The notes beneath the pieces are model-generated. The model did not search any database, was not told the DNA's origin, and saw only the letters and a list, made by a program, of their open reading frames with translations. The translations under genes were made by a program, and so were the position numbers. Below, piece after piece: positions 39,525 to 49,018 of a DNA stretch of 64,000 nucleotides (positions are counted from its first letter, which is position 1; each line of letters starts with the position of its first letter). Source of the DNA: Gilvimarinus sp. 2_MG-2023 (lineage in GTDB: Bacteria; Pseudomonadota; Gammaproteobacteria; Pseudomonadales; Cellvibrionaceae); NCBI RefSeq assembly GCF_030547685.1, contig NZ_JAUOQM010000018.1, positions 153,281-217,280 on the forward strand, written 5' to 3'.

Positions 39525-40925
39525 GTGTCACAATATACCTTTGATGTACTGATTATTGGTTCGGGGCCTGCGGGCGAAAGTGCGGCCATGGCATCGGCCA
39601 AGGCCGGTAAGCGGGTGGCGGTGATAGAGGGACGTGCGTTAGTGGGGGGCAACTGTGCCCACAAAGGCACCATACCGTCAAAGTCGCTGCGCCATATGGT
39701 CAAGCAAATTATTCAGTTTAAAACCAGCACTTTGTTTCGCGAGATTGGCGAAACCTGGCGTTTAACTTACCCCAGAGTTTTGGCTTCTGCCAGCGCGGTT
39801 ATCCCCAAACAAGTAGAGCTACACACCGACTTTTACATTCGCAATCGCGTGAAGCTCTTTTCGGGCTTTGCTCACTTTATCGACGCCCACACCGTGGCTA
39901 TCGACCTATTGGACGGCGCGCGCGAAGAAGTGGTCACCGCCGATAAAGTGATTATCGCTACCGGTTCGCGCCCTTATCAGCCGGCCGATATCGATTTTAC
40001 CCAGGCACGGATTTACGATTCCGATTCGGTGTTGGAAATGCAGCACACCCCGCGCCATTTAATTATTTACGGGGCCGGTGTTATCGGCTGTGAGTACGCC
40101 TCTATTTTCTCGGGTTTAGGTGTTAAGGTCGATTTAATCAACAACCGCGACCGTTTATTGTCCTTCCTCGATGACGAAATCTCCGATGCCTTAAGTTATC
40201 ACCTGCGCGATAACGGTGTACGGGTACGCCACAGCGAAACCTACGAAAAAATCGAAGCGAACGAACACAGCGTGACCGTTAAACTGCAGTCGGGCAAGCG
40301 AATTACCGCCGATGCCATCCTGTGGTGTAATGGCCGCAGTGGCAATACCGACAACCTCAATCTGGAAGCCATTGGGCTGGAGCCGGATCATCGCGGTAAT
40401 TTGAAGGTGAATGAACAGTACCAAACCGATGTAGACAATGTTTACGCTGTGGGCGATGTGGTTGGTTGGCCTAGTTTGGCCAGCGCTTCATTTGACCAAG
40501 GCCGGGCGTTGGCGGCGGTTATTCTTGGCAAAGAATGCACAAAAATGTCCGAAGTGCCTACCGGTATTTACACCTTGCCGGAAATTAGCTCGGTGGGTAA
40601 AACCGAAAGCGAACTGACAGAAGCCAAAGTACCTTATGAAGTGGGCCGTTGCCTGTTTAAAAACACCGCACGCGGGCAAATCAGCGGCGAAGATGCCGGG
40701 ATGCTTAAATTGCTCTTTCATGTGGATACCGGTGAGCTGTTGGGCGTGCATTGCTTTGGCGCAGAAGCCGCCGAAATTGTCCACATCGGTCAGGCGATTA
40801 TGTCGCAAGCCAATGGGGGTAATACGATTAACTTCTTTTTAAACACCACTTTTAATTACCCCACCATGGCGGAGGCCTATCGCTTGGCCGCCTTGGATGG
40901 GACCAATCGGATTAATCGTCGGTAA
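39525..40925 (+). CDS. sthA: Soluble pyridine nucleotide transhydrogenase
   Basis: FAD protein of 466 residues that exchanges hydride between NADPH and NAD+. It has the FAD loop [15 protein letters not shown] loop [14 protein letters not shown] and [11 protein letters not shown]. The redox-disulfide position reads CAHKGT, one Cys replaced, as is normal for SthA and unlike dihydrolipoamide dehydrogenase. The start is a GTG with GAAGGGG in front. Position after nqr-apbE-nqrM matches Pseudomonas order. A terminator follows. Confidence 0.96.
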   Translation: MSQYTFDVLIIGSGPAGESAAMASAKAGKRVAVIEGRALVGGNCAHKGTIPSKSLRHMVKQIIQFKTSTLFREIGETWRLTYPRVLASASAVIPKQVELHTDFYIRNRVKLFSGFAHFIDAHTVAIDLLDGAREEVVTADKVIIATGSRPYQPADIDFTQARIYDSDSVLEMQHTPRHLIIYGAGVIGCEYASIFSGLGVKVDLINNRDRLLSFLDDEISDALSYHLRDNGVRVRHSETYEKIEANEHSVTVKLQSGKRITADAILWCNGRSGNTDNLNLEAIGLEPDHRGNLKVNEQYQTDVDNVYAVGDVVGWPSLASASFDQGRALAAVILGKECTKMSEVPTGIYTLPEISSVGKTESELTEAKVPYEVGRCLFKNTARGQISGEDAGMLKLLFHVDTGELLGVHCFGAEAAEIVHIGQAIMSQANGGNTINFFLNTTFNYPTMAEAYRLAALDGTNRINRR

Positions 40926-40938
40926 ACTTGAGTGTTGG

Positions 40939-40959
40939 CGGCCCCTTTGGGGCCGTTTT
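40939..40959 (+). terminator. Terminator after sthA
   Basis: CGGCCCC (40939-40945), loop TTT, GGGGCCG (40949-40955), then TTTT. A compact GC-rich intrinsic terminator 14 bases after the sthA stop. Confidence 0.88.
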
Positions 40960-41062
40960 AGCTATTGCTTAGCTTTATCATCAGCTATCAAACTTTCCAG
41001 TCAATTATTGTCCTCTGTCGCTCATTGAGCACTCTCTATTTATAGGTTATTAAAGGGGTTAT

Positions 41063-42244
41063 ATGCCATTTACAGCGCTTGGTTTAAGTGAGTCATTGGT
41101 GCGAGCCATTGCCGAGCAGGGCTATGAATCCCCTACACCGATTCAAGAGAAAGCCATTCCTGTTGTACTTTCAGGGAAAGACTTGATCGCTACAGCACAA
41201 ACCGGTACGGGTAAAACAGCGAGTTTTGTATTGCCTATTATCGAGCGACTTGCCGGTCGTAAGTTGCGGGGCAAGCGTATTCGCGCGTTAGTCTTAGTGC
41301 CGACTCGCGAGCTGGCTGTACAGGTGGCTGAGAATATATCCCGCTATGCAAAATATTCAAATATCAGCTATTTAGCGATGTATGGCGGCAGTGAAATTGC
41401 CTTGCATAAACGACAGTTGATTGATGGTGTGGATATTGTTGTGGCAACACCCGGTAGGTTGTTGGATATGGCTCATCAGCGAGCATTACACTTTGATGAG
41501 CTCGAGTGTCTGGTGTTGGATGAAGCCGATCGTATGCTCGACATGGGTTTTATCGGTGATATTAACAAGATCATCGAGCGCTTACCTGAGGAGCGCCAAA
41601 ACTTATTGTTTTCTGCCACTATCTCGCCACAGGTTAAGCAGCTCGTTAAAACCACGATTCATCATGCGGTAGAAATACTGCTGGCCGGCAGTGACGTTAA
41701 TAAGCCTGATATTTCGCAATGGTTAGTAACCGTTGATAAGGATAAAAAATCAGCGTTGTTGAGTCATCTTATTCAGACCCATCAATGGCAGCAGGCGCTT
41801 ATATTTATTCGTACTAAACATGGGGCGGTGAAGTTGGTCGAACAGTTGGCCAAACGTGGCATTGTTGCCGACTATATTCATGGTGATCGCAGTCAGGTGG
41901 TTCGCATGCAAATTCTGGATGACTTTAAATCGGGTAAGTGCGGCTTGCTGGTTGCTACGGGTGTGGCGGCTAGGGGGCTGGATATTGATGACTTAGATCG
42001 TGTTGTTAATTACGATTTGCCCAATGAAATAGATGAATATATTCACCGCATAGGGCGAACAGGCCGAGCGGGTGCAAAAGGCGAGGCTGTTTCATTGGTG
42101 TCTAAAGATGATTTTAAGACGCTTTGTAGTATTGAGAGTCGATTGGGGCATATTATTGAACGCCGAGATTTAGAAGAGTTCGCACCCAGAAAAGTTGTGC
42201 CCATTTCTATTTTAAACTATGTGCCAAAAAGCAAACGTACTTAA
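41063..42244 (+). CDS. rhlE: DEAD-box RNA helicase, RhlE type
   Basis: ATP-dependent RNA helicase of 393 residues. The Q motif is ESPTPIQEKAIP. Motif I AQTGTGKTASF, Ia PTRELAVQV, II VLDEADRMLDMGF, III SATI and VI HRIGRTGRAG are all present. The sequence reads as RhlE, though the basic C-terminal tail is very short (VPKSKRT). RhlE-type helicases act in ribosome assembly and RNA decay. AGGGG precedes the ATG. The codon use looks more AT-rich than in the nqr genes. Confidence 0.92.
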   Translation: MPFTALGLSESLVRAIAEQGYESPTPIQEKAIPVVLSGKDLIATAQTGTGKTASFVLPIIERLAGRKLRGKRIRALVLVPTRELAVQVAENISRYAKYSNISYLAMYGGSEIALHKRQLIDGVDIVVATPGRLLDMAHQRALHFDELECLVLDEADRMLDMGFIGDINKIIERLPEERQNLLFSATISPQVKQLVKTTIHHAVEILLAGSDVNKPDISQWLVTVDKDKKSALLSHLIQTHQWQQALIFIRTKHGAVKLVEQLAKRGIVADYIHGDRSQVVRMQILDDFKSGKCGLLVATGVAARGLDIDDLDRVVNYDLPNEIDEYIHRIGRTGRAGAKGEAVSLVSKDDFKTLCSIESRLGHIIERRDLEEFAPRKVVPISILNYVPKSKRT

Positions 42245-42321
42245 ACTAACCGCCGCTAAAATATTTACCCCAATCCAAAAACTGTTGGATTAAACGCGGC
42301 AGTTATCAATACCACTATTGG

Positions 42322-43428
42322 CTATGGTGCATACACGGTCGTGTTTCGGCCTTTTTCTTTGGCCTGGTAAAGTGCTTTATCTGCTCTAGAGAGCATGTCT
42401 GATTGCCTATCATTTTCTTTAAATAATGTTGTTCCTATGCTGATTGTCACCTTATCAGCTTCACTAAAATCTGTGTTGGCAATGTTTTCTCGCAGCTTTT
42501 CGGCGAGTGTGATTAATTGGTGCTGGTTTGTTTCAATGGCAATAACAATAAATTCTTCGCCACCCCAGCGAATAAGTGTGTCATTGCCGCGTATGGAGCG
42601 CGACAGTTCTTGTGCAATGGTCTTGAGGGTGACATCACCCACGTCATGGCCATAGGAGTCGTTGATGTTTTTAAAATAATCCACATCAATGATTAGCAAA
42701 CCAAACGTGTTCTTATAACGAAGACCGCGTTCAATTTCTTGAGCGAGTATGATGTTGAGCTGATGGCGGTTATACACTCCGGTGAGTGGGTCGGTAATGG
42801 CTAAATCTTTCAGTGCTTGCTGGCTGATAAACATTTGCTTGCGTGTTCGGTCAAAGATCAACGCTCCCAGAAATCCAAATGAAAAGCTACAAAACACCCA
42901 AAAAACATACATTACATAGACATCTTTCGACTCAATATAATAAAAAGCGGAAGCAAGTAAAATAATTGTGGCGCAGATCGCGCTGACTAGGGCGTACCGA
43001 AAAGTCATGCCCGAGGCAATAAAAATCCAAAAGATACCAAGATAGCCTTCGGGTACATACATGGAGGTGTTGCCCAACTTACTGGCAATATAGGCGTGGC
43101 CCGATATGCTAATGATTGGAAAAATAGCGAGTGCTAGCATGACATATTTATAATAGCGCTGTTTGTAGGCAAAATAGCTGATAAACAGCAATAAAGGTAT
43201 AACCGTTGAGAAGTGAAACTTCATCATTAAGGTTTGAATGTGCGCCGGTGCCCAAGACTTATCAATTAAGGTAAACAACACATACAGTATGGCCGTTAAA
43301 AAGCTAATGGCCGATATTTGAACTTGCCGTGAAGGCTGATCCCATTCGGCATATCGCTCATAAAAAGATGGCGTGTGGCGGCCTTTAGTGAGGTCAAATG
43401 GTGAAATAAGCTGAAGTAAATTCTGCAT
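42322..43428 (-). CDS. Membrane-bound diguanylate cyclase
   Basis: Makes c-di-GMP from two GTP. It is about 368 residues when started at the ATG at 43428, with GGAG upstream at a slightly long spacing; the frame is open to 43515. Six hydrophobic helices span about residues 40-230. The GGDEF domain has DPLTGVYNRHQL, DVDYFKNINDSYGHDVGD and the active motif GGEEF. RGND sits five residues before GGEEF, so the inhibitory site is intact and the enzyme should be product-inhibited. No periplasmic sensor domain is recognised. Confidence 0.93.
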   Translation of the reverse strand: MQNLLQLISPFDLTKGRHTPSFYERYAEWDQPSRQVQISAISFLTAILYVLFTLIDKSWAPAHIQTLMMKFHFSTVIPLLLFISYFAYKQRYYKYVMLALAIFPIISISGHAYIASKLGNTSMYVPEGYLGIFWIFIASGMTFRYALVSAICATIILLASAFYYIESKDVYVMYVFWVFCSFSFGFLGALIFDRTRKQMFISQQALKDLAITDPLTGVYNRHQLNIILAQEIERGLRYKNTFGLLIIDVDYFKNINDSYGHDVGDVTLKTIAQELSRSIRGNDTLIRWGGEEFIVIAIETNQHQLITLAEKLRENIANTDFSEADKVTISIGTTLFKENDRQSDMLSRADKALYQAKEKGRNTTVYAP

Positions 43429-43960
43429 ATTAAGCGTTGTGCTCCAGCAAAGGCAGATGGCTGTTGGGGGCCATTCATACGTTAGGTTGAGTCTTTCTGC
43501 TAATTTTCGCGCCACAAAGACTACCGGTTAACAGTGCGCAACGGAAATAACAATAAGTAATATTAATTAAAGCTAACACAATAATTAATACGGCCATAGT
43601 TTCAGTTTTATGCACAGTGATATTCAATGCTGAAAAAGCTCGTTCGAAGCGGTATTGGAGAAAGCGACAGTAAGCGTCTTTAAACCCCCCAACTGCAGAC
43701 ACACTGCGTAGCAAGTGATTGGCAGAGTGACCACGTGTCTAACACGTTAAAAGTCCAACCTTTGGCGCATGAACACACGGTTTCAATATTGGTTGACAAT
43801 TTGGTAGGGGGCTGTACACTAATCTGACTATGCGTATCAGTTCACCGCTGTGTGAATGTTAAACAATAATTAGAGTGATGATAGCGGGTACCTTCCTGCT
43901 GTTGAGATATTCAAAGCTGTCGATAGCCCCCTGTTCCGGGTTTTACCCCTAGGAGTACCC
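43429..43960. promoter_or_regulatory. Regulatory region between diguanylate cyclase and alginate lyase
   Basis: 532 bases. A sigma-70-like promoter reads TTGACA (43793-43798), 16-base spacer, TACACT (43815-43820), pointing at the alginate lyase and leaving a leader of about 135 bases. Upstream is a perfect dyad ACGTGT-CTA-ACACGT (43733-43747), centred about 55 bases before the -35 box, a reasonable activator site. A 79-codon frame on the minus strand (43475-43714) has no recognisable protein character. Confidence 0.6.
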
Positions 43961-45391
43961 ATGTTTCGATGTAACCCCCTAATATTAGTCCTTCCACTTG
44001 TCGCGGCAGTATGTGCCGGCTGTGGTTCATCCAGCTCCAGCAGTTCTACCACTATTCCAGGCTCATCCTCTTCCAGTTCGTCTGTGGCTCCGACGGCATG
44101 TACAGGCACCGAGTCTTTGGTGATTGTTGAGGCCACGGATGATGGCAGTAACGACGGTCACGGGCCGGCTAATGTTCTGGATGGAAGTTTGAACAGTGAT
44201 TCACGCTGGTCGTCTGAAGGCGATGACAAAGCCTTAGTGTTGGATTTGGGTACACTGGCCAATATTGCCGAGGTGAAAACCGCTTGGTTAAGCGCCGATG
44301 AGCGCACCGCTTTTTATACCATTGAAGCGTCTACTGACAACAACAACTGGGTCACCTTGGTTGCTAGCGGCCAGTCGCAGGGAACCGAGGGTTTCTACGC
44401 GGACACTTTTGATCGACTGGACGCTCAATATGTGCGCATTATTGGACAAGGGAATTCCGTCAATCTTTGGAACAGTTTACTAGAAGTTGAAGTGCACGGC
44501 TGTGGTGGTTTAGATGAGCAGCCAACCATACCCAATGGCCCGCCAGCACTTAGTGAGTTAGATCCTAATCAGCCCCCTTCTGAGAATTTTGATTTGTCGC
44601 GCTGGTATATCAGTATCCCTACGGATGAAGACGGCAATGGCCGCGCCGATAATATTAAAGAAGATGATTTAAACGATGGTTATGAACAGCCCGATTATTT
44701 TTACACCGGTGCAGACGGTGGCATGGTGTTCCGTGTGGGGCCAACAGGTTTTAAAACTTCAACCAACACCAGCTATACCCGAGTGGAGCTGCGGGAAATG
44801 TTGCGCGCCGGTAACACGAGTATCGACACTCAAGGCGTAAACGCCAATAACTGGGTGTTCGGCAGTGCGCCCGCCGAAGACCTGGCCGCCGCCGGGGGTG
44901 TTGATGGCAACATGCGGGCAACCTTGGCCGTAAACCGAGTATCAACCACCGGGGAAGCCTACCAGATTGGACGGGTGATCATTGGCCAGATTCATGCCAA
45001 TGACGATGAGCCCGTGCGGCTTTACTACCGCAAGTTGCCCAGTAATGATAAGGGTTCTATTTACCTGGCCCATGAAATCCAAGGCGGCGACGACACTTGG
45101 TACGACATGATCGGCGGGCGCTCCAATATTGAATTTAACCCAGAAGATGGGATTGCGCTGGACGAGGTGTTCAGCTACGAAATCAATGTTGAGGGCAACG
45201 AGCTGACCGTGTTTATTTATCGGGAAGGCAAGCCTACCGTAAAACAGGTGGTGGACATGAGTAGCAGTGGTTACGATCAGGGCGGGCAGTATATGTATTT
45301 TAAAGCCGGCGCCTATAATCAAAATAATACCGCTGATGAAGAGGACTATACTCAGGCCACTTTCTATGCACTTGAGCACTCCCATGACTAA
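43961..45391 (+). CDS. PL7 alginate lyase with F5/8-type C domain
   Basis: Secreted or surface-anchored alginate lyase of 476 residues, cleaving alginate by beta-elimination. Signal peptide ends near Cys21 with an atypical lipobox (CAGC). Two poly-Ser linkers follow (22-41). A discoidin/F5-8C-like beta-sandwich is at about 50-176. The PL7 catalytic domain (about 205-475) has R274-VELR, Q343-I-H345 and YFKAGAYNQ (446-454), the three family signatures. The QIH form is usually associated with preference for guluronate-containing blocks. Neighbours are not alginate genes, so it stands alone with its own promoter and terminator. Confidence 0.95.
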   Translation: MFRCNPLILVLPLVAAVCAGCGSSSSSSSTTIPGSSSSSSSVAPTACTGTESLVIVEATDDGSNDGHGPANVLDGSLNSDSRWSSEGDDKALVLDLGTLANIAEVKTAWLSADERTAFYTIEASTDNNNWVTLVASGQSQGTEGFYADTFDRLDAQYVRIIGQGNSVNLWNSLLEVEVHGCGGLDEQPTIPNGPPALSELDPNQPPSENFDLSRWYISIPTDEDGNGRADNIKEDDLNDGYEQPDYFYTGADGGMVFRVGPTGFKTSTNTSYTRVELREMLRAGNTSIDTQGVNANNWVFGSAPAEDLAAAGGVDGNMRATLAVNRVSTTGEAYQIGRVIIGQIHANDDEPVRLYYRKLPSNDKGSIYLAHEIQGGDDTWYDMIGGRSNIEFNPEDGIALDEVFSYEINVEGNELTVFIYREGKPTVKQVVDMSSSGYDQGGQYMYFKAGAYNQNNTADEEDYTQATFYALEHSHD

Positions 45392-45412
45392 ATAGTGACT
45401 TGCGTGGTCACG

Positions 45413-45449
45413 AAAAACCAGCGCGGCGTAAAGCTTCGCTGGTTTTTTT
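45413..45449 (+). terminator. Terminator after alginate lyase
   Basis: AAAAACCAGCG (45413-45423) pairs with CGCTGGTTTTT (45437-45447), followed by more T. Strong intrinsic terminator 21 bases after the stop codon; its A/T flanks also allow use on the other strand. Confidence 0.9.
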
Positions 45450-45488
45450 GTGCCTACGGGGTTGGTTGTTAAGCCGGACGCAGACGGC

Positions 45489-45992
45489 TTATCCGTACGC
45501 ACCCGCGCTGTATACTAGCTCGTAGCTGTGGCTGTATATTTCTAAAATATTGCCGAACGGGTCTTCCATATAAATCATACGGTAGGGCTTTTCACCCGGG
45601 TAATAATAGCGAGGCTCGGCCATGCGTTTTTTACCCCCTGCAGCCACAATCTTCTCCGCAAGTTCTTCAACATTGGGGTCTTGTACACAAAAGTGAAAAA
45701 TCCCCGTTTTCCAATATTCAAAATTATCCTCGGGATTTTGCTGGTTATTAAACTGAAAAATCTCGACACCTATACGGTCACCCGTCGATAAGTGAGCAAT
45801 TTTAAATCCTCCCCAGCCGGCCCCAAATACATCCGTACACATAGCGCCAATGGCACTTGTGTCTTCTTCAATTTCGGTGGAAGGCATAATTAAATACCAG
45901 CCCATAACCTCGGTGTAAAACTCCACCGCTTTATTTACATCGGGCACTGAAATGCCAATATGAGAAAAACTTCTTGGGTAGGCGCTGCTCAT
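45489..45992 (-). CDS. VOC-superfamily (glyoxalase-like) protein
   Basis: 167 residues with paired beta-alpha-beta-beta-beta modules. Likely metal ligands are His in SHIGISVPDV, Glu in GVEIFQF, His in IFHFCVQD and Glu in NILEIYSHSYE. This pattern fits the lactoylglutathione lyase/dioxygenase superfamily, but the actual reaction is unknown. It is divergent from a LysR-type regulator 94 bases away, which probably controls it. Confidence 0.88.
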   Translation of the reverse strand: MSSAYPRSFSHIGISVPDVNKAVEFYTEVMGWYLIMPSTEIEEDTSAIGAMCTDVFGAGWGGFKIAHLSTGDRIGVEIFQFNNQQNPEDNFEYWKTGIFHFCVQDPNVEELAEKIVAAGGKKRMAEPRYYYPGEKPYRMIYMEDPFGNILEIYSHSYELVYSAGAYG

Positions 45993-46056
45993 GATGATTC
46001 CTCGTTTGCTGAAAGAGGAGCTAGGTTACAAGTTACAATAAATAACGTAAAATAAT

Positions 46057-46073
46057 CATATGAAATAAATATG
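46057..46073. promoter_or_regulatory. Candidate LysR operator in the VOC/LysR divergent region
   Basis: CATAT-GAAATAA-ATATG is an interrupted palindrome of the T-N11-A kind bound by LysR-type regulators. It lies 14 bases before the regulator start and within the 94-bp shared promoter region. Confidence 0.5.
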
Positions 46074-46086
46074 AGTACAATTTGTA

Positions 46087-46956
46087 ATGATTAATACAGT
46101 GTGGCTACGTACCTTTTGTACTTTGGCGCAGGTGGGGCACTTTACTCAAACGGCGCACCGCTTACACATGACTCAGTCGGGTGTAAGCCAGCATATTGGC
46201 AAGTTAGAGGCTCAGTTAGAGGTGGCGTTAATACTGCGCCAAGGCAAAGGTTTTACGCTGTCAGAGGCAGGCAAGCGCCTGTACAGAGATGCCGGGGAAA
46301 TCTTACAAGCGCTAGCAAACTTAGAAACGCAGATCGGGCAAGACCCTGCCTACGAAGGTGTAGTGCGCGTGATGTCACCAGGCAGTGTAGGGCTTAAGCT
46401 GTATCCTCAGATGTTATCGTTGCAAGCCGAGCACGCCAAACTGGTTATTGAATATCGCTTTGCCCCCAATGCCGACATTGAGCGTTCCGTAGCCGACGCT
46501 AGCGCTGATGTAGGGTTTATAACCCGCGAGTCTGCACACGCGGATATCAGCTGTGAACCCATAGCCACAGAGTCACTATTACTGGTTACACCTGCTGATT
46601 TTGATCAGCCTAGTTGGCAGGGGTTAAACACATTAGGGTTTATCGATCACCCCGATGGCAGCCATCATGCGCGATTATTACTGGGGGCCAATTACCCCGA
46701 GTTTGAGCACGCGGGATTAATACCTAAGCAGGGTTTCTCCAATCAAATAAGCATGATTTTAGAGCCCGTCAGTTTGGGGCTGGGCTTTACAGTGTTGCCA
46801 GCCCATGCGGTTGCGGCATTCGCTAGACCCGATGAAATTAAAATTCACCCCCTACCGGTTCCCGTGCTTGAGCCTTTGTACTTATGCGTGCCTCGCCATA
46901 GGTTATTGCCTAACAGTGTACAGACAGTGATTGCCGCCGCCAAAAAGTGGCTTTAG
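46087..46956 (+). CDS. LysR-family transcriptional regulator
   Basis: 289 residues. The N-terminal winged helix (about 1-62) reads FCTLAQVGHFTQTAHRLHMTQSGVSQHI with the family's helix-turn-helix pattern. The remainder is a periplasmic-binding-protein-like effector domain (VRVMSPGSVGLKLYPQ, LGFTVLPAHAV). The divergent VOC gene is the likely target. The effector cannot be deduced. Confidence 0.94.
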   Translation: MINTVWLRTFCTLAQVGHFTQTAHRLHMTQSGVSQHIGKLEAQLEVALILRQGKGFTLSEAGKRLYRDAGEILQALANLETQIGQDPAYEGVVRVMSPGSVGLKLYPQMLSLQAEHAKLVIEYRFAPNADIERSVADASADVGFITRESAHADISCEPIATESLLLVTPADFDQPSWQGLNTLGFIDHPDGSHHARLLLGANYPEFEHAGLIPKQGFSNQISMILEPVSLGLGFTVLPAHAVAAFARPDEIKIHPLPVPVLEPLYLCVPRHRLLPNSVQTVIAAAKKWL

Positions 46957-47300
46957 GGCGTAAATAGGCGGTAACGTAGGGTTATGATTATTGTGATAGG
47001 CGTGGTTGGGGTAAAATTTGTACTGCTTGCTATGCTTTTTTAAAGCCGCCGCATTAAAGAAGTGAGAAGTAAACTCGCTCCAGAGCAGGCCTTTATAGAG
47101 TCAATTTGATGCCAGTGGTGATGGCCGCCCCCAAAGTGTTATTCAACACACCTTTTAGTGCTTCGGTCGTTACCGATGAGCGTTGTTTTACCGGATATAT
47201 GTTATGTTGGCCGCTGGCCCCTGCTATGCCATAAACAACCAGGGTGTTGATGGGGCCTGTGAAAGGGTAGGTTGGGTGGTAACAAATTAATGAGGGTTTT
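46957..47300. other. Intergenic region before the DUF2059 gene
   Basis: 344 bases. A minus-strand frame at 47093-47250 encodes a protein-like string (GPINTLVVYGIAGASG...LNNTLGAAITTGIKLTL), possibly a decayed gene fragment, but no family or start site is clear. No RNA gene is seen. Confidence 0.35.
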
Positions 47301-47804
47301 ATGAAGAGCGTAATTGTATTGCTGTTGAGCATGGTGGTAAGCGTTGGTGCTATCGCAGAGGAAAGTAAGCGTGAGAGTGTGGAAGAGCTGCTGCGCGCTT
47401 CTAATGCGGATGCACTGGTTGATAATATTTATGTCCAGTTTGATCAAATGCTGAGCGGTATGAAAGCGCAGATGGGTATCAAACCCTCAGAGGAAGAGAT
47501 TTTCGACAAGCATATGCAAAAAATTGTCGACCTAATGCGTGAAGAGATGAGCTGGGCAAAACTGAAAGAGCCCATGATTGATATTTATTTGGAGCATTAC
47601 ACCGAGCAAGAAGTGCAAGATATGCTGGCGTTTTATAGTTCCGAAACCGGTCAATCGATGGTGGCGAAAATGCCAGCTGTGATGAATGACTCGGTGCAGT
47701 TATCCCAAGGGATGATGCAGTCTTTTATGCCTAAAATTCAGCAATTAGGCCAAGACCTACAAACCGAACTAGAGGCGCACCGCGAGGCTGAACAGTCGCA
47801 ATAA
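47301..47804 (+). CDS. DUF2059 family exported protein
   Basis: 167 residues with a signal peptide (cleavage near AIAEE). The mature part is helical: SVEELLRASNADALVDNIY, then the DUF2059 core with YLEHYTEQEVQDMLAFYSSETGQSMVAKMP (last 60 residues of that block). Periplasmic, function unknown. A weak purine-rich GAGGG lies before the ATG. Not linked to other genes. Confidence 0.88.
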   Translation: MKSVIVLLLSMVVSVGAIAEESKRESVEELLRASNADALVDNIYVQFDQMLSGMKAQMGIKPSEEEIFDKHMQKIVDLMREEMSWAKLKEPMIDIYLEHYTEQEVQDMLAFYSSETGQSMVAKMPAVMNDSVQLSQGMMQSFMPKIQQLGQDLQTELEAHREAEQSQ

Positions 47805-48051
47805 CCCTATGGTTGTGCTCAATGCCATTGGTTGTTAAATAGACCGGTGGCATTGTCAGCTTTATCGGGCAGGTTTGGCAAACGCTGGGTGTTTATCGAT
47901 TCTGGGCATGCTTGAGTTTTGTGTTTGAAATTTAGACAATAGGCAAAACTCTCATATACTTGATGTTTATAGCCCTAACTGGTGTATCATCCCGCTATAC
48001 ACAGTGATTTATACTCAATCACTCACTTAGGTTTAACAAGAAGTTCGCTGT

Positions 48052-48657
48052 ATGACTCTGGCCAATCAACTGACACTGTTACGCATCGCCCTGATTCCTT
48101 TATTTGTGCTGGTGTTTTTCCTGCCTTTCAATGGCGCTCATTTTATTTCAGCACTTATATTCAGTGCTGCCGCCATCACTGACTGGGCCGATGGCTACGT
48201 CGCCCGCAAATATAACCAAAGCACTAAGCTTGGTGCCTTTCTCGACCCCGTAGCCGATAAGCTGATGGTGGTGATTGCGCTGGTTCTACTGGTAACTCTG
48301 CACCCAGAAGCTTGGTTTGCCGTTTGCGCACTGGTTATTGTCGGTCGCGAAATTGTCATTTCCGCGCTACGCGAATGGATGGCCGAGCTGGGGCAGCGCG
48401 CCAGTGTGGCGGTCTCTTATATTGGTAAGATTAAAACCACTTTACAGATGGTTGCCCTGATTGTGCTGTTGGCCGATTTTAACTGGCTCAACTGGGCCGG
48501 CTATATCGCCCTGGTGGCGGCTGCGGCCCTGACGCTCTGGTCAATGGTCTTATACCTTAAAGCCGCCGCGCCTTTCCTGATGGCGGATATGGGGGCAGAG
48601 CCGAGCCAGGCTCCAGAACAAGCTCAAGCGCCAGATGACAGCGATAGCCCGCAGTAA
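48052..48657 (+). CDS. pgsA: Phosphatidylglycerophosphate synthase PgsA
   Basis: CDP-diacylglycerol--glycerol-3-phosphate 3-phosphatidyltransferase, the committed step to phosphatidylglycerol. It has 201 residues, several membrane helices, and the full CDP-alcohol transferase signature DGYVAR-x8-G-x3-D-x3-D around residues 44-67. The acidic C-terminal tail (AEPSQAPEQAQAPDDSD) is longer than in E. coli. The tRNA-Cys/tRNA-Leu pair follows, as after pgsA in E. coli, but uvrC is not upstream. Confidence 0.96.
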   Translation: MTLANQLTLLRIALIPLFVLVFFLPFNGAHFISALIFSAAAITDWADGYVARKYNQSTKLGAFLDPVADKLMVVIALVLLVTLHPEAWFAVCALVIVGREIVISALREWMAELGQRASVAVSYIGKIKTTLQMVALIVLLADFNWLNWAGYIALVAAAALTLWSMVLYLKAAAPFLMADMGAEPSQAPEQAQAPDDSDSPQ

Positions 48658-48802
48658 GCTCACGCTTGCCTGTGTGGTTTAATGCCAGAGACGAAAGTCT
48701 AACTGCTTAATAATCAGACAGTTAGGTTTGTGAAAACAATATTTTTTTATATTTAGAGGTAGGCAGGGCAGCCATTATGGGCTAGAATGCCGCCCTCTTA
48801 AC

Positions 48803-48876
48803 GGCGCGATAGCAAAGCGGTTATGCACTGGATTGCAAATCCACGTAGCCCGGTTCGACTCCGGGTCGCGCCTCCA
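48803..48876 (+). tRNA. tRNA-Cys (GCA)
   Basis: 74 bases including encoded CCA. Acceptor GGCGCG/CGCGCC, anticodon GCA at 48835-48837, T-arm GGTTCGACTCC. The arms pair cleanly. It is 54 bases upstream of tRNA-Leu and 145 bases after pgsA. Confidence 0.97.
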
Positions 48877-48929
48877 CTTTCCTTACCCCATCGCGGGTAA
48901 AGAAGAAACAGCTAAACGCTGTACCCGTT

Positions 48930-49018
48930 GCCCGGGTGGTGGAATTGGTAGACACAGCAGACTTAAAATCTGCCGACCTTTATCGGTCGTGCCGGTTCAA
49001 TTCCGGCTCCGGGCACCA
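48930..49018 (+). tRNA. tRNA-Leu (TAA)
   Basis: 89 bases including CCA, with the long variable arm of class II tRNAs (GACCTTTATCGGTC). Acceptor GCCCGGG/CCGGGC, anticodon TAA at 48964-48966, T-arm GGTTCAATTCC. Probably co-transcribed with tRNA-Cys. Confidence 0.97.

Noticed and set aside
43475-43714. 79-codon minus-strand frame upstream of the diguanylate cyclase
   Set aside because: No ribosome site, no recognisable motif, and composition like intergenic DNA. It overlaps the regulatory region of the alginate lyase.
47093-47332. 79-codon minus-strand frame before the DUF2059 gene
   Set aside because: Part of it looks protein-like, but the start overlaps the DUF2059 start region and no family is evident. 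Noted only as a possible remnant.
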